Shown piece after piece: positions 55,425 through 64,000 of a stretch of DNA of 64,000 bases; positions within the stretch are counted from its first letter, which is position 1; every line of letters starts with the position of its first letter. The stretch comes from Xanthomonas translucens pv. cerealis (GTDB lineage Bacteria; Pseudomonadota; Gammaproteobacteria; Xanthomonadales; Xanthomonadaceae), in assembly GCF_006838285.1 (NCBI RefSeq), contig NZ_CP038228.1, positions 186,001 to 250,000 of the forward strand. Direction: 5' to 3'. The translations under genes were made by a program, and so were the position numbers. The notes under the pieces were generated by a model. The model searched no databases. It worked only from the letters and a program-made list of their open reading frames with translations, and was not told where the DNA came from.

Positions 55425-55838
55425 CTAGCGTGGCTGCTGCTGCCGCGTGTAGGCCTTGACGTCATCGAGGGTGATGCGACCGTTGTGCAGGCGGTCGATC
55501 CGCTCGAAGTTCTGCACGATGTAGCCCATGCCGCCGCTGAGTGCCTGCTGCTTGTTGATCGCCGCGCCGTGCGCCAGGCTGCCATCCGTGTCCAGGGCGG
55601 CTTCCAGGCGTCGCTGCGCTTCGTCCTCCAATGCATCGCCGCTAGTGGTCGTCTGCGCTGCGCTGTCGGCCACGCTGGATCGTGCGGACGGCGCAAAAGG
55701 GCCGTCGATGCCGCGGTGCGGGGCCGTCGCCGGCGCGATCTCTGCGACGGACTGGATGGGCAGGGTCTGCGCTGTGGCGGCACTTGTCAGGAGCACGAGC
55801 AGGGCGGGAAAATAGCGGCAATACATGCGGTAACACAT
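55425..55838 (-). CDS. Small exported EF-hand-like protein
   Basis: 137 residues from ATG 55838 (AAGG upstream). N-terminal signal (CRYFPALLVLLTSAATA), polar linker, then a helical C-terminus with FERIDRLHNGRITLDDVKAY, which follows the F-x2-x-D-x-x-x-G-x-I pattern of an EF-hand, and a preceding DTDGSLAHGAAINK. Several calcium positions are not acidic, so it may be degenerate. It starts 51 bases from the end of the S10 peptidase gene on the same strand, so it is probably transcribed with it. Confidence 0.7.
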   Translation of the reverse strand: MCYRMYCRYFPALLVLLTSAATAQTLPIQSVAEIAPATAPHRGIDGPFAPSARSSVADSAAQTTTSGDALEDEAQRRLEAALDTDGSLAHGAAINKQQALSGGMGYIVQNFERIDRLHNGRITLDDVKAYTRQQQPR

Positions 55839-55888
55839 GATGATGGGGATCCTTGGCTGTAGGAAGCGGGTCGCGGCTGCAACGCCAT

Positions 55889-57637
55889 TCAATGGGTAGC
55901 GGCGTCGGCGGGCGTGGCCGTGCCGACGCCACGGTTGTCCGGCCAGGGCGAATCCAGCAGGGCTAGCGGGATGGCATCGCGGATGTGCCTGCCGGCGTAG
56001 TAATCGCGCAGATCGGCCTGCATCTTCGGCCGCGAGTTATCGTCCAGGTAAATCATGTGCCCGCCGGCGTAGTTGCTGACCATGACGTCGGCCTTCAGGC
56101 CGCGGATGGTGCGCAGCCGTGCCAACTGTTTTTCGGTGGCGTAGAAAGGCGTGGCCAGGTCGTGGTAGCCGCTGAGCGCCAGGACCTTCAGTGCCGGATT
56201 GAGCCGCAGCACGCCGAGCAGGTCTGGAATGGTGTCCGGTAAGACCTTGCCGGCGTGGGAGAAGTCCCACTGGTCGATCGTGTCCATGTTCAACGAGACG
56301 TAGCTGGCGTTGGGCGCGCTGAAGCCGAGGTAGTCGGGGAACTGCCGCTGCAGCGCGTTGCTCAGCGGGCGTTCGATCAGCACGCTGGAAGGGTCGTCAT
56401 CCTGCTTGAGCCGCGGATCGTCGTTGCGCAGGCTGGTGCGGCCGTCGTAGCGACCGATCTTGCTGCCTGGCAGCAGCCCATCGGCGAAGGGCTGGGTGCT
56501 GAAGTAGCCGCGCAAGGCCTGCGTGTTGAGGCCGGACAGCGCCCGCCACCGCTCCAGGACCGCGTCGCTCGGCAATACCGGCTTGCCCAGCAAGGTGGGA
56601 AAGCCGTACTGGCTCAACGTCCAGCTCGGCCCGTAGCGCTGGAACTCGTTGTGCACGACGCTCACGAAGGCACGCATCTGCAGCGCATAGAACTCGTCGC
56701 TGGCGCTGACCTCGGTCTGCCGATGATAGGCAGCGGACGCTGCGTAGCTGGGAAGGTAGTCGGCGATCGTATCGCCGCTGTACTTCATTCCCTTGGCGTA
56801 GTCCGGGTAGTAGGCCGATCCGCTGAACGTCGAATCGCTGAAGTAATTGAGGATCGACGATTGCAGCACGATGCCGGTGAGGTGCACGCCGGCCGATTCC
56901 AGCGCCAACGCCAACATATCGGTGCGTGCGGTGCCATACGATTCTCCATACAGGTACAACGGCGCGTCCTGGCGCGGGTTGACCTGCAGATAGCGGCGAA
57001 TGAAGTCGCGCATGACCCGCACATCGCTGTCGCACCCCCAGAAACTGCGGTTGGTGTTGGGCAGTATCGCTTCGGACAGGCCGGTGCCGGGCGGGTCGAT
57101 GAATACCATGTCGGTGTTGGCGATCAGGCTTTCGGCGTTCTCGACCATCGGGTAGTTGGGCCAGCTGCCGAAGGCCGGTTCAGCGGTGGCCAGCCGCGTC
57201 GGTGCGAACGAGCCCAGGCGCAGCAGCGCCGCGGCGGACCCGGGGCCGCCGTTGTAGAAGAACGTCACTGGTCTCGGTTTGCCGTCCTGTGACGCTGCGC
57301 TATACGCCACATAGGACATCGAGGCCTGCGGCCGCCCGGACGCATCCCGCGCGATCAGGTGGCCGGTGCGGGTGGTGTAGGCGAGCGCCGGTTTCCCTGC
57401 GTGCCAGATATGGTGCATCAGCGCCGAACGCTCGTTGGCCACGCTGGGATCCAGGCCCGCATCGGCCTTGGAGGAATAGGCGATGCGATCGACATAGGGG
57501 CTGTCCGTCGCTTTCGCGAGCTGCTGCGCGTAAGCGGGCAGCTGGGCGCCGGCGAGCAGCACAGCACCGGCGAGCAGGCGGCCGGTGGCGGCAAGCGATA
57601 TGCGCCAGCAAGCGGCGCGAGCATTGCGATACATCAT
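55889..57637 (-). CDS. S10-family serine carboxypeptidase-like peptidase, exported
   Basis: 582-residue exported peptidase. Signal peptide (RLLAGAVLLAGAQLPAYA). Catalytic residues of the S10 alpha/beta hydrolase family are in order: oxyanion-region FFYNGGPGSA, nucleophile YGESYGTARTD (Ser), Asp in SGYHDLATPF and His in AGGHMIYLDDNSRP. VFIDPPGTGLSEA is the conserved S10 loop. C-terminal Pro/Ala tail. Likely degrades peptides in the periplasm or outside. Upstream gap 57638-58121 holds the promoter but no gene. Confidence 0.9.
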   Translation of the reverse strand: MMYRNARAACWRISLAATGRLLAGAVLLAGAQLPAYAQQLAKATDSPYVDRIAYSSKADAGLDPSVANERSALMHHIWHAGKPALAYTTRTGHLIARDASGRPQASMSYVAYSAASQDGKPRPVTFFYNGGPGSAAALLRLGSFAPTRLATAEPAFGSWPNYPMVENAESLIANTDMVFIDPPGTGLSEAILPNTNRSFWGCDSDVRVMRDFIRRYLQVNPRQDAPLYLYGESYGTARTDMLALALESAGVHLTGIVLQSSILNYFSDSTFSGSAYYPDYAKGMKYSGDTIADYLPSYAASAAYHRQTEVSASDEFYALQMRAFVSVVHNEFQRYGPSWTLSQYGFPTLLGKPVLPSDAVLERWRALSGLNTQALRGYFSTQPFADGLLPGSKIGRYDGRTSLRNDDPRLKQDDDPSSVLIERPLSNALQRQFPDYLGFSAPNASYVSLNMDTIDQWDFSHAGKVLPDTIPDLLGVLRLNPALKVLALSGYHDLATPFYATEKQLARLRTIRGLKADVMVSNYAGGHMIYLDDNSRPKMQADLRDYYAGRHIRDAIPLALLDSPWPDNRGVGTATPADAATH

Positions 57638-58121
57638 GACGGATCCTTGCGAACGGGAGAGGGCGCTGCGCCATCCAGACGCTGGCGCTCGTACCTCGAG
57701 CGCGGGACGGAATTAGCCGCAGGTGCTTCGATCGACATGTCGCAGGACATGCGGCCGCTCTGTATCCCGGAAATGGTTTCAGGGCTGTACTCGGGTGGCG
57801 CTGCGCAGCGTGCCCGGATCCGCTGATCCTTGATGAGAGCCTTTCGTCATTTATCGTATGTGTCTCGTTCCCGGTGCGCGACGCAGGCGTGTTCCAAGGG
57901 CGCGCGGAGGCCATCGGCGGTTGCCGCTTGCGGCGAGCGCTCGGGTGTCTGCGCGCGCATGAGAAAGTCAGGGTTTCGCGCGCTTCGGAACACTGTGCGC
58001 AGATGGCATTGCCGCTGTCCGTTGCTTGCGGCGCGGCCGCGAGCCGGCCGCAGCCCGGCGTCGCGTTCGAGGCGATTGCGCGGCATCCGCGGCGCGCGCA
58101 GGCCGGCCCGGACTGGCGGCG
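57638..58121. other. Intergenic region between the S10 peptidase and cysK genes
   Basis: 484 bases with no supportable coding sequence on either strand; open frames here have no start context or family resemblance. Possible promoter AT-rich patch around 57838-57870 (CATTTATCGTATG). Nothing else recognised. Confidence 0.5.
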
Positions 58122-59081
58122 TTACGGCAGCCCGGCCAGCCAGTCGTCGTCTGAGCCTTCGTTGATGTCGGCGAACAGCGGGGTGGAAAAGTAGCGTTCG
58201 CCAGTGTCGGGCAGCATGGTCAGGATCACCGAGCCGGGTGCCGCGGTCTCGGCCACGCGCAGCGCGGTGGCCACGGTGGCGCCCCCGGAGATGCCGGTGA
58301 AGATGCCTTCCTCGGCGGCGAGGCGGCGCGACACGGAGATCGCATCGGTGTCCTCCACGCTCAGCACCTCGTCGTAGACCTCGCGGTTGAGCACCTCGGG
58401 CACGAAGTCCGGGGTCCAGCCCTGGATCTTGTGCGGCTTCCACTCTTGGCCCTGCAGCAGGGCCGCGCCGGCCGGCTCGGTGGCGATGATGCGCACCTCC
58501 GGACGCGCCACCCGCAGCACTTCGCCGACGCCGGTGAGGGTGCCGCCGGTCCCCCAGCCGCTGACGAAATGGTCGAGCCGGCGGCCGGCGAAATCGCGCA
58601 GGATTTCCGCGGCGGTGGTGCTGCGGTGGTAGGCGGGGTTGGCCGGATTGGCGAACTGCCGGGCCAGGAACCAGCCGTGCTGCTGGGCCAGTTCCTCGGC
58701 CTTGCGCACCATGCCGCTGCCGCGCTCGGCGGCCGGGGTCAGGATCACCTTGGCGCCGTACGCGCGCATCAGCTTGCGGCGCTCGATCGAGAACGTCTCC
58801 ACCATCGTCGCCACGAACTTGTAGCCGCGCGCGGCGGCGACCATCGCCAGGGCCACGCCGGTGTTGCCGGAGGTGGCTTCGACGATGGTGTCGCCGGGCT
58901 TGAGCAGGCCCTTGGCCTCGGCGTCGAGCACGATCGCCAGCGCCAGCCGGTCCTTGACCGAGCCGCCGGGATTGAACGCCTCGACCTTGACGTACAGGCT
59001 CACGTGTTCGGGCGGCAGGCGGTGCAGCTTGACGATCGGGGTGTGGCCGATGGTGTCGAGGATGTTGTCGTAGATGGCCAT
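58122..59081 (-). CDS. cysK: Cysteine synthase A
   Basis: PLP enzyme making cysteine from O-acetylserine and sulfide. 319 residues; PLP lysine in NPGGSVKDRLALAI, phosphate-binding TSGNTGVALAM, and GWGTGGTLTGVGEVL. Start ATG 59081 with GGAG upstream. It is 28 bases after cysG on the same strand, a usual pair with siroheme/uroporphyrinogen methylase in sulfate assimilation. The C-terminus is complete. Confidence 0.96.
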   Translation of the reverse strand: MAIYDNILDTIGHTPIVKLHRLPPEHVSLYVKVEAFNPGGSVKDRLALAIVLDAEAKGLLKPGDTIVEATSGNTGVALAMVAAARGYKFVATMVETFSIERRKLMRAYGAKVILTPAAERGSGMVRKAEELAQQHGWFLARQFANPANPAYHRSTTAAEILRDFAGRRLDHFVSGWGTGGTLTGVGEVLRVARPEVRIIATEPAGAALLQGQEWKPHKIQGWTPDFVPEVLNREVYDEVLSVEDTDAISVSRRLAAEEGIFTGISGGATVATALRVAETAAPGSVILTMLPDTGERYFSTPLFADINEGSDDDWLAGLP

Positions 59082-59109
59082 GCGCAGAGTCTCCGGAACG
59101 GGATGCGAG

Positions 59110-60327
59110 TCAAGCGGCGTGGGCCAGGGTAGGCACGGCCGGCGCCGGGGAAGGTGAGGGCGGTGCGGGCAGCGGCGCGGCGCCGAACCAGTGCAGATCG
59201 GTCGCCAGCGCGGCCACCTCGCCCAGGATCAGCAGCGCCGGCGAACCAACCTGGTGCGCGCGGGCGGTGTCGGGCAGGTCGGCGAGCGTGCCGACGACCA
59301 CGCGCTGTTCCGGGCGCGAGCCGTTTTCCACCAGCGCGAACGGGGTGTCGGCGGCGCGGCCGGCGCGCAGCAGGCGCTCGCGCACCGTGTCCAGCCCGGC
59401 CACGCCCATGTACACCGCCAGGGTCTGCCGTTCCTGCGCCAGCGCGGCCCAGTCCAGCGTGTCGAACGATTGCTTGCAGTGCGCGGTGACCAGGCGCAGC
59501 GACTGCGCATGCGCGCGGTGGGTCAGCGGGATGCCGGCGTAGGCCGCGCAGGCCAGCGCCGCGGTGATGCCCGGCACCACCGCGTAGGGCACGCCGTGCG
59601 CGCGCAGATATTCCAGTTCCTCGCCGCCACGGCCGAACACGAACGGATCGCCGCCCTTCAGTCGCACCACACGGCGGCCGCGTCGCGCATGCTCCAGCAT
59701 CAGCGCGTGGATCTGCTCCTGGCGCACGCTGTGGCCGCTGGCCGACTTGCCGACTTCGATCCGTTCGGCGGTGCCTGGCAGCAGGTTCAGGATCGCGGCG
59801 CTGACCAGGCGGTCGTGCAGCACCACCTCGGCATTGCGCAGCGCGTGCAGCGCGTTGAGCGTCAGCAGGCCGGGATCGCCGGGGCCGGCGCCGACCAGGG
59901 TCACCGTGCCGGGACGCAGCGCTTGCGCCTGCGCCGTCGTGGCGGGCGCGCTGGCACTGTCGCCGGCGGCGTCGGCCACCGTGGGTGCGGCGAGCGCATC
60001 GGTGGTGCCAGGCGCGGCCTGCGCCAACACCCGTTGCGCGGCGGCGGCTTGCAGCGCCAGCCGGTTCAGCACTGGCTCGTCGCTGGCGGCGATCAGGTAG
60101 CACACCGTGTCCAGCCAGGCGGGGTCGAAGCGGCCGCGCAACCATTGCACGCGTCCGGCCTCGGCCCAGGCCAGCAGCGTCGCGGTCAGCGTCGGCGCGC
60201 CCAGCCGCGGCGCGGCGCCGGCCGCGAGCAGCGCCTGTACCTGGCCCTCGGCGGCGGCACCGCCGCCGACCACCAGCACGGGCCGCTCGCGCAGGTCCGG
60301 ATACAACGCAATCGGGGCAGGGCTCAC
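59110..60327 (-). CDS. cysG: CysG-type uroporphyrinogen-III C-methyltransferase with shortened dehydrogenase domain
   Basis: 405 residues instead of the ~457 of full siroheme synthase. Residues 1-100 are the Rossmann part of the precorrin-2 dehydrogenase domain ([34 protein letters not shown]), but where the conserved N-V-V-D segment with the catalytic Asp and the dimerisation domain should follow there is an Ala/Thr/Pro-rich linker (residues 101-138). From residue 140 the methyltransferase domain is intact ([52 protein letters not shown]). So it should methylate uroporphyrinogen III, but dehydrogenase/ferrochelatase activity is doubtful. Divergent from cysB. Confidence 0.88.
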   Translation of the reverse strand: MSPAPIALYPDLRERPVLVVGGGAAAEGQVQALLAAGAAPRLGAPTLTATLLAWAEAGRVQWLRGRFDPAWLDTVCYLIAASDEPVLNRLALQAAAAQRVLAQAAPGTTDALAAPTVADAAGDSASAPATTAQAQALRPGTVTLVGAGPGDPGLLTLNALHALRNAEVVLHDRLVSAAILNLLPGTAERIEVGKSASGHSVRQEQIHALMLEHARRGRRVVRLKGGDPFVFGRGGEELEYLRAHGVPYAVVPGITAALACAAYAGIPLTHRAHAQSLRLVTAHCKQSFDTLDWAALAQERQTLAVYMGVAGLDTVRERLLRAGRAADTPFALVENGSRPEQRVVVGTLADLPDTARAHQVGSPALLILGEVAALATDLHWFGAAPLPAPPSPSPAPAVPTLAHAA

Positions 60328-60375
60328 GGCGGTGGCGATACAGGAAGCAGGAGGAAGCGGTGACCGTAGCGCCGG

Positions 60376-60430
60376 CTTATAGCCTTCGGAAATGACTTCA
60401 TGCAGCTGCCAGATAGCTTTCGGTTATAAG
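60376..60430. promoter_or_regulatory. Candidate CysB-type operator in the cysG/cysB intergenic region
   Basis: Two direct repeats, ATAGCCTTCGG (60379-60389) and ATAGCTTTCGG (60413-60423), 34 bases apart (about three helical turns), inside an outer inverted pair CTTATAGCC (60376-60384) and GGTTATAAG (60422-60430). They are the AT-richest part of the 168-base divergent region. LysR-type regulators bind such repeated sites; an effect on both cysG-cysK and cysB is inferred. Confidence 0.55.
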
Positions 60431-60495
60431 GTAGACGGCCCATTTCCACTACAGTCGTGGCTGCTTCCGCCAGGCGGCGCCTCGCCCTCGCTCCG

Positions 60496-61479
60496 ATGAC
60501 GCTGACCCAACTCCGCTACCTCGTCGCCATCGCCGATGCCGATCTCAACATCACCCTTGCGGCGGCGCGCGTGCACGCCACCCAGCCGGGATTGTCCAAG
60601 CAGCTCAAACAGCTGGAGGACGAACTCGGCTTCCTGCTGTTCGTGCGCAAGGGCCGCAGCCTGGAGACGGTGACCCCGGCCGGCCGCGAAGTGATCGAGC
60701 GCGCCCGTGCGGTGCTGGCCGAGGCCAACAACATCCGCACCTACGCCGCCAACCAGCGCCGCGAGAGCCAGGGCCAGCTGACCCTGACCACCACCCATAC
60801 CCAGGCGCGCTTCGTGCTGCCGCCGGCGGTGGCGCAGATCAAGCTGGCGTATCCGCAGGTCAGCGTGCACCTGCAGCAGGCCGCCGAGAGTGCGGCGCTG
60901 GACCTGCTCAGCCAGGGCGATGCCGACATCGCCATCGTCAGCACCGCCGGCAGCGAGCCCGGCGCCGGCATCGCGGTGCCGCTATACCGCTGGCGGCGGC
61001 TGGTGCTGGTGCCGCGCGGGCATGCGCTGGACGTGTCCAAGCGGGTGCCGGACATGGCTGCGCTGGCGGTGCAACCGCTGATCAGCTACGAATCCTCGAC
61101 CCGGCCCGGCTCCTCGCTGCAGCGTGCCTTCGCCCGGCTCGGGCTGGAGCCGAGCATCGCCCTGACCGCACTCGACGCCGACCTGATCAAAACCTATGTG
61201 CGCGCCGGCCTCGGCGTCGGCCTGCTCGCGGAGATGGCGGTGCATGCCGGCGACACCGACCTGCGCGCCTGGCCGGCGCCGCCGGAGATTCCCGACTGCA
61301 TCGCCTGGGCGGTGCTGCCGCGCGACCGCGTGCTGCGCGACTACGCGCTGGAACTGGTGCACGTGCTGGCGCCGCAGATCGATACCCGCGACCTGCGCCG
61401 GGTCATGGAAGGCAACCAGGAGCCTGACTGGCCGCCGCCGCCGACCTGGGAAGCACTGACCCAGACCATCACCAGCTGA
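60496..61479 (+). CDS. cysB: LysR-type regulator CysB
   Basis: Activator of sulfate-assimilation genes that senses N-acetylserine. 327 residues from ATG 60496 (MTLTQLRYLVAIADADLNIT). Winged-helix DNA-binding domain (residues 1-60; VHATQPGLSKQLKQLEDELG), hinge, and substrate-binding domain with TTTHTQARFVLPPAVAQIK, characteristic of CysB, and DADLIKTYVRAGLGVGLLAE. Location opposite cysG-cysK agrees. Confidence 0.94.
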   Translation: MTLTQLRYLVAIADADLNITLAAARVHATQPGLSKQLKQLEDELGFLLFVRKGRSLETVTPAGREVIERARAVLAEANNIRTYAANQRRESQGQLTLTTTHTQARFVLPPAVAQIKLAYPQVSVHLQQAAESAALDLLSQGDADIAIVSTAGSEPGAGIAVPLYRWRRLVLVPRGHALDVSKRVPDMAALAVQPLISYESSTRPGSSLQRAFARLGLEPSIALTALDADLIKTYVRAGLGVGLLAEMAVHAGDTDLRAWPAPPEIPDCIAWAVLPRDRVLRDYALELVHVLAPQIDTRDLRRVMEGNQEPDWPPPPTWEALTQTITS

Positions 61480-61687
61480 GCGGCGGCGCCATGGCATCTT
61501 CGGCGATCCTGGCCTGATCTGGGGGCCGCTCCGGTCCGGCGGCATCCGTATCGGCGATCGCCGATGGCGCGGCGCAAGCGGCGCGTTTGAGGCTGCGCGG
61601 ATGCCGCGTACTGTAGAGCTTGCCATTGCCATCGGTGCGCGCGACCGCTACGTTGCGCTACGTCTTTTCCCCGCAACAAGGATGTCC

Positions 61688-62275
61688 ATGCACCCCGTCC
61701 TCCAGCAGAACCTGTTCTTCGTCAAGGAGCAGGTTGGCATGTTCAAGGCCGCCAACAACTACGACGTGTTCGATCCGCAGAGCAACCAGCAGGTGCTCCA
61801 ATGCCGCGAGCCGAACCTGGGCATCTTCACCAAGATCTTCCGTTTCAGCGACTACAAGCGCATGACCCCGTTCCAGGTGGAAGTGCGCACCCCGAACGGG
61901 CAGAAGGTGTTGACGGTCAAGCGCGGCTTCTCTCTGTTCCTGTCCAAGGTCGAAGTGCTGGACGAGCACGATCGCCTGGTCGGTTCCTTCAGCCAGAAAT
62001 TCTTTTCCATCGGCGGCAAGTTCGACGTGCTCGATGCGCGCGAGAAGCTGGTGTGCACGCTGCGCGGCAAATGGACCAGCTGGGATTTCCGTTTCGTGCA
62101 GGGCGAGCGCGAACTGGCGCGGGTGTCCAAGAAGTGGGCCGGGCTGGGCAAGGAGCTGTTCACCTCGGCCGACAATTACATGCTCGCCATCGACAATGCT
62201 GTGCCGGCCGAGGACGACGTACGCATCCTGATCATGGCCGCGGTGCTGTGCATCGACATGGTGCTGAAGGAATAA
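61688..62275 (+). CDS. LURP-one/phospholipid-scramblase-like protein
   Basis: 195-residue protein from ATG 61688, preferred over 61682 because AAGG is then six bases upstream. It has the Tubby/LOR-type beta-barrel pattern of the scramblase family: LFFVKEQVGMFKAANNYDVF, KVLTVKRGFSLFLSKVEVLD, and FSQKFFSIGGKFDVLD, then a hydrophobic C-terminal helix (DDVRILIMAAVLCIDMVL) that would sit inside the barrel. Bacterial members have no established role. It is not in an operon with cysB. Confidence 0.8.
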   Translation: MHPVLQQNLFFVKEQVGMFKAANNYDVFDPQSNQQVLQCREPNLGIFTKIFRFSDYKRMTPFQVEVRTPNGQKVLTVKRGFSLFLSKVEVLDEHDRLVGSFSQKFFSIGGKFDVLDAREKLVCTLRGKWTSWDFRFVQGERELARVSKKWAGLGKELFTSADNYMLAIDNAVPAEDDVRILIMAAVLCIDMVLKE

Positions 62276-62303
62276 CCCGTATTGCCGCGCGGCGCCGTCG
62301 CAC

Positions 62304-63512
62304 TCAGGCGTTCGGCGAGGTTGCCAGCGGCAGTGTCACCGAGAACCGGCTGCCCTGGCCCGGGCGGCTGCGCACTTCGACGCTGCAGCCCAGCGTTTCG
62401 GCGGTGCGGCGCACGATCCACAGCCCCAGGCCGAGGCCTTCGCTGCGCGGGTCGGCCTGGCGGAAGGCCTGGAACAGGTGGCGCAGGCTGTCGCCGTCCA
62501 TGCCGATGCCGCTGTCGATGATCTCCACCACCACCTGGTCGCGGCGGCGCCGGCAGCCGATCAGCACCGAGCCGTGCTCGGTGTACTTGACCGCGTTGCC
62601 GAGCAGGTTGCCGATCAGCGTGGCCAGCAGCGCGGCGTGGCTGCGCACGCGCAGCGTGGTTGGCACGTAGCGCAGCCGCAGCCCCTTGGCCGCGGCCTGC
62701 GGTTGCCAGGTGTCCAGGATCGGGCCGAGCAGGTCGGCAAGGGCGACGTCGCGCAGCACCGGCAGGCTGTGCTCGCCGCCGGCGACCGCGCTGGCGGCCA
62801 GGTCGTCCAGGCCGCTGGCGACTTGGTTCAGCGCCTTGCGCGCGTCGTCCAGCGGCACGCCGCTGACCGCATCGAGCTGGCGCTGGACCTTGGCCAAGGC
62901 ATACGCGGCGGTGCGCAGAGGGGCCTTCAGGTCGTGGCCGGCGATGGCCAGCAGGCGGCTGCGGTAGTGGTTGGATTCTTGCGCCAGGGCCAGCGCCTTG
63001 CGCAGTTCCAGTTGCGCCATCGCCTGCCGCGCCAGCGCGCGCAGCGCTTCGATCTGCTCGTAGGTCAGCTGCCGCGCGCGCCGGTCGAGCACGCACACGG
63101 TGCCCAGCGGCAGGCCATCGGAGGTCTTCAACAAGGCACCGGCGTAGAAATGCAGGCGTTCGGCGCCGGTGACCAGCGGGTTGCAGGCGAAGCGCGGATC
63201 CTCGCGCGTATCCGGCACTAGCAGCAGGTCGTCCTCGAGCAGCGCGTGCGCGCACAGCGAGGTCGCCAGTGGGGTTTCCCTGGTGCCCAGGCCGATCTCG
63301 CTCTTGAACCACTGCCGCTCGCTGTCGATCAGGTTGACCACCGCGATCGGGGTCTGGCAGATCATCGCGGCCAGGCGGGTGATGTCGTCGAACGCCGGCT
63401 CGCGCGGCGTGTCCAGGATCGCGTAGCTATGCAGCGCGTCCAGGCGCAGCGTTTCGTTGCCGGGCTTGGCGGCGCAATAGATCGGGCCGGCAGCGGATGC
63501 GACGGAAGACAT
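62304..63512 (-). CDS. GAF-domain sensor histidine kinase (soluble)
   Basis: 402-residue cytoplasmic histidine kinase. N-terminal GAF domain (residues about 38-165; QTPIAVVNLIDSERQWFKSE; FYAGALLKTSDGLPLGTVCV), phosphoacceptor His193 in AGHDLKAPLR, ATPase N-box NLLGNAVKYTE, G1 VEIIDSGIGMDG and G2 GLGLGLWIVRR. No membrane helix and no receiver domain; no response regulator is next to it, so its partner is unlinked. The GAF domain may bind a small ligand or bilin. Confidence 0.92.
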   Translation of the reverse strand: MSSVASAAGPIYCAAKPGNETLRLDALHSYAILDTPREPAFDDITRLAAMICQTPIAVVNLIDSERQWFKSEIGLGTRETPLATSLCAHALLEDDLLLVPDTREDPRFACNPLVTGAERLHFYAGALLKTSDGLPLGTVCVLDRRARQLTYEQIEALRALARQAMAQLELRKALALAQESNHYRSRLLAIAGHDLKAPLRTAAYALAKVQRQLDAVSGVPLDDARKALNQVASGLDDLAASAVAGGEHSLPVLRDVALADLLGPILDTWQPQAAAKGLRLRYVPTTLRVRSHAALLATLIGNLLGNAVKYTEHGSVLIGCRRRRDQVVVEIIDSGIGMDGDSLRHLFQAFRQADPRSEGLGLGLWIVRRTAETLGCSVEVRSRPGQGSRFSVTLPLATSPNA

Positions 63513-63812
63513 GCGAAACGGCTCGGCGATGGTGAGTGTCTCAGTTTATGGTAACGATCACACATTTCAATGACACTGCCTTCACGCTGACGCAACGCTT
63601 GCAGGCGGTGCGGCGCCCGCCGCCCTCGCCAGGACATCGGTGTCTGGCAGGCGTTCGCTGTAGTGGCGCCAGGTCGCCGGTGAGCAGGGTGAACTTGAAA
63701 CGTGTGCGCCACGCGTCTTACTGCAGCAGGATGTGTGGCGCGGGCGGCGCCCAGCGCCAGCGGCTCCGGGCGCACGCTTGCGAACGGGTCCAGCTTCTGC
63801 AGTGCGGACAGC
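63513..63812. other. Intergenic region between arsC and the histidine kinase gene
   Basis: 300 bases between the arsC stop (63813) and the kinase start; no supported gene. The AT-richer patch 63536-63575 (TTTATGGTAACGATCACACA) is the likely kinase promoter. Nothing else recognised. Confidence 0.5.
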
Positions 63813-64000
63813 TCAACCGACCCGGCGGCCGTCCGCATCGATCAGGGCTTCGCCGTCTTCCTTGGCGAAGGCGCCGCGCTGCGGCGAGGGCAGGATCTCC
63901 AGCACCGTTTCCGACGGCCGGCACAGGCGCGTGCCCAGCGCGGTGACCACGATCGGCCGGTTGAGCAGGATCGGGTGCTGCAGTATCGCGTCTAGCAGTG
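63813..64000 (-). CDS. arsC: Glutaredoxin-linked arsenate reductase ArsC (3' part only)
   Basis: C-terminal 61 residues of ArsC; the 5' end is beyond the window edge. The diagnostic run LLDAILQHPILLNRPIVVT, then RLCRPSETVLEIL (conserved Arg and Pro of the arsenate site) and GAFAKEDGEAL before the stop TGA (63813-63815). ArsC reduces arsenate to arsenite for export. Neighbouring ars genes, if any, lie beyond 64000. Confidence 0.9.
   Translation of the reverse strand, partial: LLDAILQHPILLNRPIVVTALGTRLCRPSETVLEILPSPQRGAFAKEDGEALIDADGRRVG

Overview
The window is high-GC, densely coded chromosomal DNA from a Xanthomonas-like gammaproteobacterium (Lysobacterales). This is inferred from the pilMNOPQ cluster, the glycolytic set tkt/gap/pgk/pyk/eukaryote-type class I fba, the cysK-cysG/cysB arrangement, the many TonB-linked proteins, and short palindromic repeats carrying a GAAGCCGCTCC / GAAGTCCCAC core. 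No rRNA, tRNA, CRISPR array or transposase was seen. The species cannot be fixed from reading alone.

Layout. 1-4.5 kb: type IV pilus inner-membrane and secretin operon pilM(partial)NOPQ. 4.6-11.7 kb: an overlapping aerotolerance-type operon (MoxR ATPase, DUF58, DUF4381, two von Willebrand A proteins, BatD). 11.9-15.3 kb: a dicarboxylate/glutamate symporter whose 3' end lies inside a 135-bp inverted-repeat element, then transketolase. 15.5-19.9 kb (minus): a four-gene operon DUF3348 / DUF802 / OmpA-MotB-like / DUF2894. Its two membrane proteins look like the stator of an ion-driven motor with a long coiled-coil tail, as in ZorAB; this is the best candidate here for an undescribed system. 20-26 kb (minus): M23 peptidase, L,D-transpeptidase, TonB-dependent receptor and a secreted phospholipase-C-like protein. 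26.2-30.8 kb: an acetyl-CoA hydrolase/transferase, then a BlaI repressor with a very clear operator/promoter, an M56 BlaR1-like protease cut by an in-frame TGA before its TonB C-terminal domain, and a TonB-like lipoprotein. 31-35.5 kb (minus): modABC with a flavin reductase, then a sulfide-stress operon (rhodanese, BigR, persulfide-dioxygenase-like hydrolase). 35.8-41.5 kb: S1/P1 nuclease, ompW with a perfect FNR box in the ompW/gapA intergenic region, gapA, and several decayed genes. 41.8-51 kb: DUF2339/DUF3999 envelope pair, pgk, a phosphoglycolate-phosphatase-like HAD enzyme, pyk, fba. 51-57.6 kb: a C58 (YopT/AvrPphB-type) cysteine protease resembling a type III effector, a macrodomain protein, a small L7/L12-like membrane protein, a broken methyltransferase, a nucleoside hydrolase, an EF-hand-like secreted protein and an S10 carboxypeptidase. 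58-64 kb: cysK and a shortened cysG divergent from cysB, a scramblase-like protein, a GAF histidine kinase and the 3' end of arsC.

Two themes run through the window. Central carbon metabolism (tkt, gapA, pgk, pyk, fba) is interleaved with envelope, surface-sensing and sulfur genes. The stretch from 28 to 54 kb also carries at least five damaged genes, most broken by a single stop codon or a one-base shift. This suggests either recent gene decay or uncorrected base errors in the assembly. Start codons were chosen by eye from ribosome-binding sites, overlaps and family N-termini.
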